Origin: Ovis canadensis | Lineage: Eukaryota > Chordata > Mammalia > Artiodactyla > Bovidae | Direction: 5' to 3' | DNA: 64,000 nucleotides | NCBI RefSeq assembly: GCF_042477335.2 | Contig: NC_091246.1 | Location: 208,691,501 to 208,755,500, forward strand | Shown: positions 1-10,859 of the stretch, in pieces | Layout of the letters: each line of letters opens with the position of its first letter | Position numbering within the stretch: the first letter of the stretch is position 1 | Notes under the pieces: model-generated | What the model was told of the DNA's origin: nothing | The model's input: the letters and a program-made list of their open reading frames with translations, nothing else | Databases searched by the model: none | Translations under genes and position numbers: made by a program

Positions 1-290
1 TAGCATTCATTTCAGAAAGGTCATAAGCTGATAACCTTGGAGGACCAGATCCAGTGTTGAGGCCATTTGAAACTTTGCAGAAGAAAGAATGCAAGACTGC
101 CTTAGTCCTTATCACAAACCCCTGACCATGAGCCCTGAAGACCTCTCCCTATTCCCCAGAGAAGGGGGTACAGTTGTTGAGGTGTTCCCTCTTTGCCTGG
201 CAAAGAAATAAAGCTATACTCTTTCATTCAAAATTCTGTCTCTGTATTTCTATTTGACATTGGTGTACAGAGAGCTAAGATTTTGGCAAC
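1..290 (+). mobile_element. Endogenous retroviral LTR, 3' part (R/U5-like)
   Basis: AATAAA near 206 is followed by a stretch resembling the R and U5 end of ruminant ERV LTRs (CTGTCTCTGTATTTC, then GTGTACAGAGAGC and TTTTGGCAACA at the edge). Only the right part is in the window; no gag, pol or env follows, since the next element is a BovB LINE. It could be a solo LTR or the 3' LTR of a decayed provirus. The subfamily is not assigned. Confidence 0.6.
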
Positions 291-327
291 AATAATATTT
301 CACCTATAATTTATATGACCATAGTAA

Positions 328-2158
328 CGCTAGAGACCTAGTAAACATGGAAGAGATCAAGAAGAGACGGAAAGAATACATAGAAGAACTGTACAAAAAA
401 CATCTTAATGACCTAGATAACTACGATGATGTGATCAGCCACCCAGAGCCAGACATTCTGGACTGTGAAGTCAAATGGGCCTTAAGAAGTACTGCTGTCA
501 ATAAAGCTAATGGATGCAATGGAATTCCAGTAGAGCTATTCAAAACCCTAAAGAATGATGCTATCAAAGTGTTGTACTCAATACGTCAGGAAATCTGTAA
601 GACCCAGCAGTGGCCACAGGTCTGAAAAAGGTCAATCCTCATGCCAATTCCCAAGAAGGGTAGTACTAAACAATGTTCAAATCATCGGACAATTGCACTC
701 ATCTCCCAAGGTAGTAAAAAAAAAAAAAAGCACAAGTGCTCAGTCGTATACGACTCTGCAACTCCATGGACTATAGCCCACCAGGCTCCTCTGTCCCATG
801 GGATTTTTCCAGGCAAGAATACTAGAATGGGTTGCCATTTCCTTCTCTAGGGGATCTTCTTAACTGAGGGATCAAACCCTGGTCTCTTGCATCTGCTGCA
901 TTACCAGGTGGATACTTTACCAGTAGTACCACCTGGAAGCCCCCATGCTAGTAAGGTCATGCTTAAAATCTTGCATGCTAGGCTTCAGCATTACGTGAAC
1001 GAAGAACTTCCCGATGTCCAAGCTGGGTTTAGAAAAGGCAGAGGAACCAGAGATCAAACTGCCAACGGATCATAGAGAAAGCAACAGAATTCCAGAAAAA
1101 CATCTACCTCTGTTTTATTGACTATGCTAAAGCCTTTGATTGTGTGGATCACAACAAACTGTGGAAAGCTCTTGAAGAGACGGGAATCCCAGACCATCTT
1201 ACTTGTCTCCTGAGAAACCTGTAGTGGGTCAAGAAGCAACAGTCAGAACAGTATGGAACAACTGATTGGTTCAGGATTGAGAAAGGAATATGACAGGGCT
1301 GTCTGCTGTCATCCTGTTTATTTAACCTATATGCTGAGCACATGCTGGGCTGGATGAGTTACAAGCTGGAATTAAGATAGCAGGAGAAACATCAACAACT
1401 TCAGATATGTGGATGATACCACTCTAATGGCAGCAAGCAAAGAGGAACTAAAGAGCCTCTTGATGAAAGTGAAGGAGAATGAAAGAGCTGGCTTAAAACT
1501 AAATATTGAAAAAACTAAGATCATGGCATCCAATCCCATTACTTCATGGCAAATAGAAGGGGAAAATATGGAAGTAGTGACAGATTTCCTGGGTACTAAA
1601 TTAGTGCAGATGGTGACTGCAGCCATGAAATCAGAAGACAATTGCTTCTTGGCAGGAAAGCTATGACAAACCTAGACATTACGTTGAAAAGCAGAGACAC
1701 TACTCTGCTGACAGAGGTCTGCAGAGTCAAGGCTATGGTTTCCCATTAGTCACCTATGGCTGTGAGAGGTGGACTGTAAAGAAGGCAGAGTGCTGAAGAA
1801 TTGATGCTTTTGAACTCTGGTGCTGGAGAAGACTTCTGAGAGTTCCTCAGATGGCAAGGAGATCAAACCAGTCAATCTTAAATACTCAATGGAAGGACTG
1901 ATGCTGAAGCTCCAGTATTTTGGTCACCTGATGCGAACGGCTGACTCATTGGCAAAGTCCCTGAAGCTGGGAAAGATTGAGGACAGAAGAAGAAAAGGGC
2001 ATCAGAGGATGAGATGGCTGGATGGCCTCACTGATGCAATGGACATGAACTTGGGCAAACCTCAGGAGATGGTGAGGGACAGGGAGGCCTGTTGAGCTAC
2101 AGTCCATGGGGATCACAAAGAGTTGGATATGACTGGGCAACTGAACAACAGCAATACA
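328..2158 (+). mobile_element. BovB LINE, 5' truncated and decayed, interrupted by a SINE
   Basis: RTE-type non-LTR retrotransposon. Fragments of the ORF2 reverse transcriptase are visible in shifting frames (VKWALRSTAVNKANG, then FRKGRGTRDQ, FYVDD-like VDDTTLMAA and the C-terminal MRWLDG). Frameshifts and stops make it inactive. The 3' end carries the usual GATCACAAAGAGTTGG tail shared with Bov SINEs. It is flanked by a 44-bp imperfect direct repeat (279-322 and 2159-2202). Confidence 0.92.
720..946 (-). mobile_element. Bov-tA SINE nested in BovB
   Basis: Reverse complement of the tRNA-Glu-derived Bov-tA consensus: the 3' tail lies at the left and the GGGGGCTTCC-like head near 940. It splits the BovB at the GCTAGTAA stretch, which is repeated either side (about 711-718 and 948-955) as a short target-site duplication. 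Confidence 0.9.
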
Positions 2159-2364
2159 GATTTTGGCAACACTAATATTTCATCTATAATTTATATGGCC
2201 ATTGCCAGTAGAACATATTCTTTTGTTCTTTGCCAACTTTCTAGTCATGATACTACTTCTTAGTATGCAGAATTGGATTTATTAGAGAAAAAGTTTAATG
2301 CATCTATGTGACATTTATACTAAATTAAGAAATATTCTCTTTTTATCTGTACAAAATAGCTTTC

Positions 2365-2570
2365 TGAGGGGCTGTTTGTCAGGCATTGTATAAGGCACTT
2401 TTATGCACACCAGATCAGTAAATCCTCAAGACTCCCTGAGGTAGTTAAAATATATATAACTCTCCCAATTTACAGATGAGTTAAATGAGGTTAAATATTA
2501 AATTACTCACTAAAATTCACAAATTAGAAAGTGTATTAGGGCCGAAACCCAAGTTTGACTAATTCCAAAG
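2365..2570 (+). repeat. MIR SINE fossil
   Basis: Contains TTTACAGATGAG followed by AAATGAGGTTAAATATTAAA and AAATTAGAAAGTGTATTAGG, a diverged copy of the MIR core and tail. Confidence 0.65.
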
Positions 2571-2789
2571 ACCCAGATCATTTTACTAATTGACACACTT
2601 CTCCTGCCATTAAATACAAACCTGTTATCCTAAATGCTTGTCTTGACCTCTGGAAACTATTCACAACATGTGTAGTCATTTTTCCACACAGTGGTTCAAA
2701 TATCCAAGGACTGCTACAGTTCCTCTAGATTTCCAGTTCACTAGGTTAAACATCAGTAGTTCTACCAAGCATGCTTTTAAGAGCAGCAT

Positions 2790-3000
2790 TCTGTTGTTTA
2801 GTCGCTAAGTCATGTCCAACTCTTTGCGACCCCATGAACTGCAGCAAGCCAGGCTTTCCTGTCCTTCACTATCTCCCTGGGTTTGCTCAAACTCATATCC
2901 ATTGAGTCAGTAATGCCACTCAACCACCTATTCGTCTGTTGCCCCTCCTCCTCTTGCTCTCAGTCTTTTCCAGCACCAGAGTCTTTTCCAATGAGTCGGC
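2790..3000 (-). mobile_element. BovB 3' end, 5' truncated
   Basis: Reverse complement of the last ~210 bp of BovB: TTTAGTCGCTAAGTCATGTC at the left, then CATATCCATTGAGTCAGTAA and CCAATGAGTCGG at the right. There is no coding content. Confidence 0.9.
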
Positions 3001-3819
3001 TATGTTGTATAGAGGATTTGAAGCAATGACAATAAACAATGCAATAAAAGAAATGATAAGCTATAAATACTAATAGGGAATCTGGATCAGGGAAAATAAA
3101 AGAAAAAGAAAGCGAGAAATTAAAACCATACAAAGAATTTTTAACTCTGAGCTTCCTCTCAATCAAAAGGATTAAAGGTCAGTTACATAAATCTTATTAG
3201 CAAAAGTTTAGTAGTTCCTTCCGGGGGGAGGGGGTAAGATTTTTAACAAAAATTTAAAAACAAATATTGTAGATAACTGAACACTATCCCAGGCAGTTTC
3301 CCTATGGTATTTTACATAAGAATTGTTAGGCAGAAGCAGCCTAACTTAGTCTTGTCTGTAGCCAAATACATTTATACATAATTCCCTTTTCTAGATTTTA
3401 AGGCATCTTATTATATAGGACAGAATCACAAAATTGAAATTTCTACAGAAACCTACCAAAGGAGCCTGGTTTTGCAACTGCTTTACAACCCCTGGCCCAG
3501 GGTGACTGTGTTCAGTTAGGATTCATTTGGTGCTTCCAGGGTGGGATGACATCAAAGTGTTCCTGCTCCAGTGGTACTTTTGGGACAAGATTCCTTCCTC
3601 TTCAGCCCTCACTGTACCTGCTCCTATCCCAGGACACCTTACTACTTTCTTTACGGATTTTTACAGTTCTCTCTGCAAGCAGAAGGCTCCTCAAGCCGGG
3701 AAACAGATATTCTGGTAACAGACATCCTCTGAACACTAGATTCATCACTGCTGGACAGAGCAACGGTCTTTAAAGAAGGAGCCTCTCACCCCAACAAGTA
3801 TTTACTGATTTCGCTCTGG
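3001..3819. other. Unique sequence left of the CpG island
   Basis: No gene, and no repeat I recognise. There is a G-rich run near 3223-3236. Two short overlapping frames near 3527-3773 have no protein resemblance. If the ORC2 reading is right, this is intron. Confidence 0.5.
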
Positions 3820-4330
3820 GCCTCGCGCAGCCGAGGGTTCTCAGACCAGCGAGGCTGGAGGCAGTCTGGCGAGCGCAAAGAGGGAGGCGCAGCCACCTCG
3901 CCCAGGGTGCTCAGGCGAAGGCTGGGGACTGGGTGCACCTGGACTCACCTCAGAAGCCCCGGGCAAAGCAGGAGAGGAAGGCAGGCTGTCCCGCCGCCCC
4001 ACCACGAACCGCCAGGTCTCCACCAGGAGCGGCTGCGGCCGCCTCGTGCCAGCCGGACGCTACCCGGCTGAATGGTCGCCGCTGGGAAGAAGGCTTCAGC
4101 CCTAGCAAGAATGCCAAATTCTTGTAGGCAGTGCAGGAGCAGAACCGCAGGGTCGCAAGGTCGACCAGGAGAGCTCCGGGAGCCAGAAGAGGGGGATGGG
4201 AAGCTTCCCTGCGGCACACCAAATCTCCCGCCCTGCTCAGGAGGCGGAGCCCCGTGTATCCAATAGCACGTGGACTCGGCTGAGAGCGACGGTTCTGCTC
4301 ACCAGTCAACGCCGGTCTGATGGCCTCGCC
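3820..4330. promoter_or_regulatory. CpG island promoter, probably of the neighbouring gene (ORC2 by synteny)
   Basis: This is the only strongly GC- and CpG-rich block in the window. Possible sites: CACGTG E-box 4267-4272, CCAAT 4260-4264, GC-rich GAGGCGGAGC 4241-4250, and an E2F-like TCTCCCGCCC 4224-4233. The elements are ordered as for a minus-strand start near 4150-4220. A perfect minus-strand donor (GAG then GTGAGT) follows at 3949/3948. In human 2q33 ORC2 lies on the 3' side of FAM126B in the same orientation, from memory. A first non-coding ORC2 exon is therefore the best guess, but no ORC2 coding sequence lies in the window. Confidence 0.7.
3949..4200 (-). other. Putative non-coding first exon of a minus-strand gene (ORC2?)
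   Basis: The left boundary is a consensus splice donor on the minus strand (exon ends CTGAG, intron starts GTGAGT). The right boundary, the TSS, is a guess placed below the E2F-like and CCAAT elements. A 169-codon minus-strand frame (3950-4459) overlaps it but crosses the presumed promoter, so I do not treat it as coding. Positions 1-3948 would then be intron 1. Confidence 0.45.
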
Positions 4331-4399
4331 CACAAGAAAACTGAGGAAAAGGAATCCCCAAGCTCTGGGTTCTGGGCTTTGCTTTTGCTCTTTCCGTTT

Positions 4400-5650
4400 C
4401 CGGGGAAGGGAGTAGGAAGCATTGCTTAGATATGAGGAAATTGAGTGAACTCTGTGCAAACGCAGTCTTCAAAGTGTCATTGGTTTCTCTGGATACTTCC
4501 TTTTGAGGGAAAAGATAATGGAATGAATTTGGGTTTATTTGTTTTTAAACAATCTCATTTGGCGTGAAAGGTAGGGCCCCTTGCATCTCAGGGATTTGGG
4601 GTAGGGAGGAGGGGAGCAGTGCTCTCTGGTATGAAGAGAATTAGGGCTGGGGCACTGAATGTGGAGATCGGAATCAGACTACTGATAGGATGAAGAGAGG
4701 AGGAAAATGGAAGGAATGGACGCAGAGAGAACTAATGAGGAAAAAGGTAATGAAGAAGAAAAGGAGTGAACCTGCTGGAATAACAGTATTACCCACTAAC
4801 TACGATTTCATTTGGATTCATTCATTCATTCAAAACAAAACCTGCATACTAGATAATAACGTTACACTATTGAGCTAGCGGAACCTGCTCTCTGTGCTCA
4901 CAGTAGCCCTTATAGAAGATACTGAATATATGGGAAAAAATGCTACGATTTTGGAAAGCCCAGTGTTTATCGAACCACTGGCAGAATTATCTAATTAAAG
5001 GACAGAAGGATTCAGAAAAAAATTTCTTTGGAGGAAGAGATACTTAAACTGAAACCTGAGGATTGAATAGATTTAAGCCAGACAAAAGGAGGGGTAAAAG
5101 TTTTCCAGGTGGAAGGCCCAAATCAACATAATGGGTGTATAAAGGGTCAAGAGGCAAGCCCCAAAGTTCAGTGTGCTTTTATGAGGGCTAGTTTGGCCCT
5201 TAGGCCACTAGTCACATTTGTATTGAAAGATCATTCTGGATAAAGGTGGTAAAGAATGGAGCCGAGGGAAGGAAGAGACAGAGTTACATCAGTTTGGAAA
5301 CTGTTTAGGAAATCTGATTGGGAAAGAGAAATAGTCATAGCCTGGATACCTACCTTAGTATTCCATTTTGGTTAGCAGAATTTAAGAAAACAAAAGAGAA
5401 ATTAATTTTCTCTACATTGGAATCAAAAACAGAATTTGGGGGTTGAGGAGGGAGAAGGAATATAGTCAACAGTTAACACTGAAGTGCTTGAAGAATTCTT
5501 AAAAAATGTGAAGATCTGATACTACTACTCAACTAATAAGTTATGTTTCTATGATGGAAACTTTCTTCCATCTCCCTCTCAAATCTTCACTAGTCTTCTG
5601 CAGACTTAGTGTGAGTGGTGGGTTTTAATTGTTTTTATGGTATATGTGTG
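4400..5650. other. Intergenic unique sequence right of the CpG island
   Basis: Non-coding and moderately AT-rich. A purine-rich stretch (4680-4770) gives a spurious lysine- and glutamate-rich frame. Roughly 5050-5340 resembles an ancient interspersed repeat that I could not name. Flanking DNA of the presumed bidirectional promoter lies at its left end. Confidence 0.5.
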
Positions 5651-5656
5651 GGAAAC

Positions 5657-5870
5657 GGGACTTCTCAGGTGGTGCGATTGGTAAAGAATCAGCCTGCAAA
5701 TGCAGGAGATGCAAGAGACTTGGATTCAACCCCTGGTTTAGGAAGATCTGGAGAAGGAAATGGCATCCCATCCCAGTATTCTTGCTTAGGAAAATCTCAT
5801 GGACAGAAGAGCCTGGTAGGCTACAGTCCATGCATCACAGAGTCAGACATGAATGAGCATGCTCGCACGC
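5657..5870 (+). mobile_element. Bov-tA SINE
   Basis: Starts GGGACTTCTCAGGTGG, has a diverged tRNA-like box region and ends near GAGCATGCTCGCACGC. It is flanked by ATATGTGTGGGAAA (5642-5655) and ATATGTGGGAAA (5871-5882), a target-site duplication. Confidence 0.93.
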
Positions 5871-6202
5871 ATATGTGGGAAAGAGACAGAAGGAGCTGAG
5901 TTTCCCTTCTAGATTGGTACTGGGATAGATTAAAAACAAAGGGTCATACCATTCAGAATGGAGATCTAGAATTCAGGAGTGGCAGGAAGTTGAAGATAGA
6001 GATGATTATAAGATGGCAATTTCCTCATGTATTCCACACACAGTTTGGGTAGAACATTAGACTTTTCCAAGAGCAAGAGAAGACCAAGCCAATTTTGAAT
6101 ACATCTTAAGTGGGTAGAGATGCCAGCAGCTAATTGGGTTATAGTTTGAAATTTATGGCCAGGTTTTAAAAGTCTCTGAATTTAAGAGTCTTTAGAATTT
6201 GA

Positions 6203-6392
6203 ATAAAGAATCTGCCTGCAATGCAGGAGACCCAAGTTCGACCCCTGGGTTGAGAAGATCCCCTGGAAAAGGAAATGGTAACCCACTCCAGTAATCTTCT
6301 CTGGAGAATTCCATGGACAGAGCAGCTTGGTGGGCTATAATCCTTTGGGTTGCAAAAAGTCAGATATGACTGAGTGACTAACACTTTCACTT
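6203..6392 (+). mobile_element. Bov-tA SINE, 5' truncated
   Basis: Begins at AAAGAATCTGCCTGC inside the consensus and ends ACTAACACTTTCAC. An 18-bp target-site duplication flanks it: TTTAGAATTTGAATAAAG (6191-6208) and TTCAGAATTTGATTAAAG (6393-6410). Confidence 0.93.
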
Positions 6393-6410
6393 TTCAGAAT
6401 TTGATTAAAG

Positions 6411-8340
6411 ATGGCTAATTGAATACTGTCTTGAAATGCCACTAAAATGACAGGGTCAAAAGAAAATTTTAAATATAAACATACATACATACAAAGAAAC
6501 AGGAAAAGAAGTTGAAAATTTTAATAAAAATTTGGAAGATGTATAGTGATCAGGAAAAGCAGAGTAAGCTGAAATGCAGGCCAAGAAAGGATGATGACAG
6601 TGTCTATTCCTGTCACAGAACTCCAGTTAGTCTCAGGAATTCATCTATAGGAACCTCTAAAGTCAGAAGAGCAGACTGGAACATAGCTGGAGGACTGGTC
6701 AAAGTCTGAAACAAGGACCAATTAGATCCTAGATCTCTTGTCATACTTAGCATAATAGCAGGAATTTACAAGGTGAACCAGAGGATCTGGACTCAACAGA
6801 GTAGAAATAAGAAGGCATACTGAGTTTGGCTAGTGTAACAGGACAGATTATGTGGGACACTAGGAATCTCCTTGTTTGGCTCCCAGAACACTGGCAACTG
6901 TCTTTATTTAAACATTTCTTTTTCAGAAGACTAATCAGAAGAGGAGGCCCCAATTGAAAAAGCCAGTTCATCTACTGATCCACCTTGAAACCCACCAGCT
7001 GATAATCCTTGCCCCTGCGGGCAGAGTTTCCAGTCAATTTTGGCTTCACCAACTTTTTAATAAAGGCTCAACTCTGAAAGAGACAAAACAAATAGACCAG
7101 GAGCAAAAGGACTATTTGGGAATCAGAAGATTTATTCCAAACTGTAATTAAGAATACCTCAGAGACAAAGATCTTATATCTGTAAAAGAAGGAATATAAA
7201 AAGAATGTCGGTCATCAAACTTAGATTCTAGAGAAGAAATAAAGTTTTAATTAATATTTAGACAGCAGATTGCAGCATCAAGATGTCAGCTGCACATTTT
7301 TCTTCACCAATGATCTCATTTGTCAGCATATCAGAATGTCTTTATAAATTCCTTTCTCAGTAAGATAGTGAATTTAAAAATGTGAAATTACTTTTTCAAG
7401 TTTTAGTTATTTTCATATTCAAACAAAGGGTTTTACCCAAACTATATTTTAGATCAAAATATGATATAAAATGACCTAGATGCTATGCATTAAACACACA
7501 CTCGATAAGGGTACAATAGGTCTAGAATGTCAATGGCAGATGCCTCAGCAAATAATTTCTACCCAGAGATTTTTAAAAATATCAATAATGCTCAGGAAAC
7601 AAAAGTGATTGTCTGTCTTAGAATCCAGAGAATATAGTAACCAGAAGCTATTTTATCTCTAGTATTCTCTTGAACCTGGGATAATGAGGTCTTCATAAAC
7701 CACACACAGATTAGCAGTGAAAGATTTGGCAGAGTAAGCTCTCCAAAATGTGTACATAGTAATTCACATTCTGAGAAACTAGTTATAGAATATAACCTTC
7801 AATTCAGAAAGAATTTCACAGTGTAAAATAATTATTTATAGCACTGGATAATGTCTATAGATTTCTTAAAATACTGTGATTAATCTCTTTGAATGGAATT
7901 GTATTTTAGCTATAGGTATTTCAGAACGTTAAGTCTGTACTGATTAACATAACCTAGCCATAAAAAAATGTTTTCATTCCTAATGTGTATTAAACATTGT
8001 TCCCTAAGATAAAGTGCCAAAACTAACTGGCCCTTCATGTTGTAAAGTCAGTATCACCCCTTTCTGATGTAACATTTGGAACAAAACTAGGGCTATTACC
8101 ACAAATTACATCCAACCTATTTGAATCATGACCCAGGGCCACATTTAGATCTTTAGAGGCCCTAAACATGAAAGACTTTATTTCTACCCTCTCCCATGCA
8201 GTTAAAAATAACATTAAATTACAAATAATTGCAAATAAGTCCAACTTCCTAAGCTGCTTTTTCCCAGGGTGGTTGGGAGGAAGGAAATAAATTTTTTAAA
8301 GTTTTGTATTTTGGGAGACTCCTCTTCTTTATGAATTGTC
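6411..8340. other. Intergenic sequence without recognised features
   Basis: AT-rich, no credible coding frame and no recent repeat. Short frames at 6512-7151 and 8035-8244 show no family resemblance. Very old repeats may be present beyond what I can recognise by eye. Confidence 0.5.
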
Positions 8341-8355
8341 TAAACCAGCTTTTCT

Positions 8356-9244
8356 AGATGCTCGTCACTCATCAGAGAGATGCAAATCAAAACCACAATG
8401 AGGTACCATTTCATGCCAGTCAGAATGGCTGTGATCCAAAAGTCTACAAGCAATAAATGCTGGAGAAGGTGTGGAGAAAAGGGAACCCTCTTACACTGTT
8501 GGTGGGAATGCAAACTAGTACAGCCACTATGGAGAACAGTGTGGATTCCTTAAAAAACTGGAAATAGAACTGCCTTTATGACCCAGCAATCCCACTGCTG
8601 GGCATACACACTGAGGAAACCAGAATTGAAAGAGACACGTGTTCATCGCACGTTCATCGCAGCACTGTTTATAACAGCCAGGACATGGAAGCGACCTAGA
8701 TGTCCATCAGCAGATGAATGGATAAGAAAGCTGTGGTACATGTACACCATGGAGTATTACTCAGCCATTAAAAAGAATACATTTGAATCCATTCTAATGA
8801 GGTGGATGAAACTGGAGCCTATTATACAGTGAAGTAAGCCAGAAAGAAAAACACCAATACAGTATACTAACACATATATATGGAATTTAGAAAGATGGTA
8901 ACGATAACCCTGTATGTGAGACAGCAAAAGAGACACAGATATATAGAACAGTCTTTTGGACTCTGTGGGAGAGGGAGAGGGTGGGATGATTTGGGAGAAT
9001 GGCATTGAAACATGTATAATATCATATAAGAAACAAACCGCCAGTCCAGGTTTGATGCAGGGTACAGGATGCTTGGGGCTGGTGCACTGGGATGACCCAG
9101 AGGCATAGTATGGGGAGGGAGGTGGGAGGGGGGTTCAGGATGGGGAACATGTGTATACCCCAGATTCATGTTGATGTATGGCAAAACCAATACAATATTG
9201 TAATTAGCCTCCAATAAAATAAATACATTTAAATTAAAAAAAAA
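8356..9244 (+). mobile_element. Young ruminant L1 3' end, 5' truncated (copy 1)
   Basis: Carries the end of L1 ORF2 (frame reading TARTWKRPRCPSADEWIRKL, WYMYTMEYYSAIKKN) and the 3' UTR with ATTGTAATTAGCCTCCAATA and an A-rich tail. Perfect 15-bp target-site duplication TAAACCAGCTTTTCT at 8341-8355 and 9245-9259. Highly similar to 32316-33120. Confidence 0.95.
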
Positions 9245-9380
9245 TAAACCAGCTTTTCTCAACTGAGGTTCCTCATAGGAACCATAGAAAGACTATTTTC
9301 TCGTTTCTCCAGTCACACATGCACTCTGGAGAAAAAGAATGGGATATAATTAAGGACAGTAGTCAACTGGAAACATTATA

Positions 9381-9456
9381 TTGGATTGGCCAAGGAGTTT
9401 ATTCAGGTTTTTCTGTAACATGGAAAAACCCGGAATAGACTTTTCAGCCAACCCAA
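9381..9456. mobile_element. Mariner-type MITE (BTMAR-like palindrome)
   Basis: 76-bp imperfect palindrome: TTGGATTGGCCAAGGAGTTT at the left and the complementary ACTTTTCAGCCAACCCAA at the right, with GGTTTTTC/GAAAAACC in the middle. It inserted next to TA-rich DNA. It is non-coding and depends on a transposase in trans. Confidence 0.85.
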
Positions 9457-9721
9457 CATATGTAGGAGAAAAGTTAATTTTAAAATAACTATGGATATCT
9501 AGGGTATGAGGACTTGATTCTTTCAAGGGTTTAATTTGCCTTTTAGTAATCTAGCTCTACTGAGATCCAAACTCCCCTTCCTTCCCAGCTTCCACAGGGC
9601 CCTTGGCCTCAGGCAAGTGAGATTAACCTTATATGCAGCTGTATCTTGATGGTTAAGTGCAGAAGTCTGTGAGCCTGAATGTCTTGAGTGTCTCTGCTCT
9701 ATCACTTACTAGCTTGGTGAC

Positions 9722-10610
9722 CTAGTTGTTCAGTTGCTAAATTGTGTCCAACTCTTTGCTATCCCATTAACTGCAGCAAGCCAGGTTTTCCTGTCCTTCA
9801 CTATCTCCGAGTTTGCTCAAACTCATGTCAATTGAGTCAGTGATGCCATCCAACCATCTCTTGCTCTGCTGTCCCTTTCTCCTCTTGCCCTCAATCTTTC
9901 CCAGCATTAGGGTCTTTCCCAATGAATCAACTCTTCACATCAGGTGGCCCAAGTATTGGATCTTCAGCTTCAGCATCAGTCTTTCCAGTGAATATTCAGG
10001 GTGGATTTTCTTTAGGATTAACTCATATGATCTCCTGGCTGTCCAAGGGACTCTCAAGTCTTCTCCAGCACCACAGTTTGAAAGTGTCAATTCTTCGATT
10101 TTCTCTATGTCCAACTTTCACATCCATAACCTGATTACTTGAAAAACCATTACTGTATAGGTTTGACTATACAGACCTTTGTCAGCAAAGCGACATCTGG
10201 TTTTGTGTTTTTGTTTTTTTTTTTTTTGGCTTTTGCATTTCAATATGCTGTCTTGGTTTGTCATAGCTTTTCTTCCAAGGAGCAAGTCTTTTAATTTCAT
10301 GGCTGTAGTCACCATCCACAGTGATTTTGGAGCCCAAGAAAATGAAATCTGACACTGTTTCCACTTTTTCCCCGATCGACTTGCCATGAAGTGATGGCAC
10401 CAGTTGCCACAATCTGTTTTTTGAAATTTTTTTTAATTGGAGGCTAATTACTTGGGTTTTGCCATACATTGACATGAATCAACTGTTTTAAGCAAGCTTT
10501 TTCACTCTCCTCTTTCACCTTCAAGAGGCTCTTTAGTTCCTCTTCATTTTCTGCCATTAAAGTGGTATCATCTGCATATCTGAGGTTGTTGATAACTTCA
10601 GATGAAATTT
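9722..10610 (-). mobile_element. BovB 3' region, 5' truncated, with a nested L1 tail
   Basis: Reverse-complement BovB: GTTGTTCAGTTGCTAAATTG at the left, CAAACTCATGTCAATTGAG, CACATCAGGTGGCC, and the RT end (TATCATCTGCATATCTGAGG, antisense of the YADDT motif) at the right. Multiple disruptions, including a T-rich insert near 10211-10227 and an L1 fragment at 10425-10480. Confidence 0.92.
10425..10480 (-). mobile_element. Very short L1 3' tail inserted in BovB
   Basis: About 55 bp matching the reverse complement of the ruminant L1 terminus: T-rich, AATTGGAGGCTAATTAC, GGTTTTGCCATACATTGACA. The flanks CTGTTTTTT (10414-10422) and CTGTTTTAA (10483-10491) look like a target-site duplication. Confidence 0.75.
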
Positions 10611-10646
10611 CCTTTTTTTTATAAAGGAAGAGTAATAGTACCTACT

Positions 10647-10855
10647 GGGGCTTCTCAGGTGGCTCAGTGGTTAAGAAACCGCTTGCTAGTGCAGGAGACA
10701 CGGGGTTGATCTCTGGGTTGGGAAGATACCCTGGAGAAGGAAATGGCAATACACTCCAGTATTCTTGCCTGGGAAATCCCATGGACAAAGGAGCCTAGAG
10801 GACTACAGTCCATGGGGTTGCAAAGAGTTGGACATGACTGAGCGACTACATCACT
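10647..10855 (+). mobile_element. Bov-tA SINE
   Basis: Near-complete: GGGGCTTCTCAGGTGGCTCA start, ACTCCAGTATTCTTGCCTGG middle and GACATGACTGAGCGACTACA end. It sits in the right piece of the MIR. Confidence 0.95.
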
Positions 10856-10859
10856 ACCA

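Larger units (their letters stand above)
9640..10646 (+). repeat. MIR fossil split by BovB (9640-9721 and 10611-10646)
   Basis: The left part reads TATCACTTACTAGCTTGGTG and the right part AGTAATAGTACCTAC, consecutive pieces of a MIR separated by a later BovB insertion and then cut again by the SINE at 10647. Confidence 0.55.

Noticed and set aside
3950..4459. 169-codon minus-strand open frame across the CpG island
   Set aside because: GC-rich DNA yields long chance frames; it spans the presumed promoter and TSS, overlaps frames on both strands and has no recognisable domain.
5657..5870. tRNA gene signals within this and other Bov-tA/CHR copies
   Set aside because: The A/B-box-like sequences belong to tRNA-derived SINEs; no copy can fold as an intact tRNA with a proper acceptor stem.
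8757..9262. Minus-strand frames in the young L1 3' end (and the equivalent at 32703-32969)
   Set aside because: Antisense of the L1 ORF2 end and 3' UTR; the same shadow frames recur in both L1 copies.
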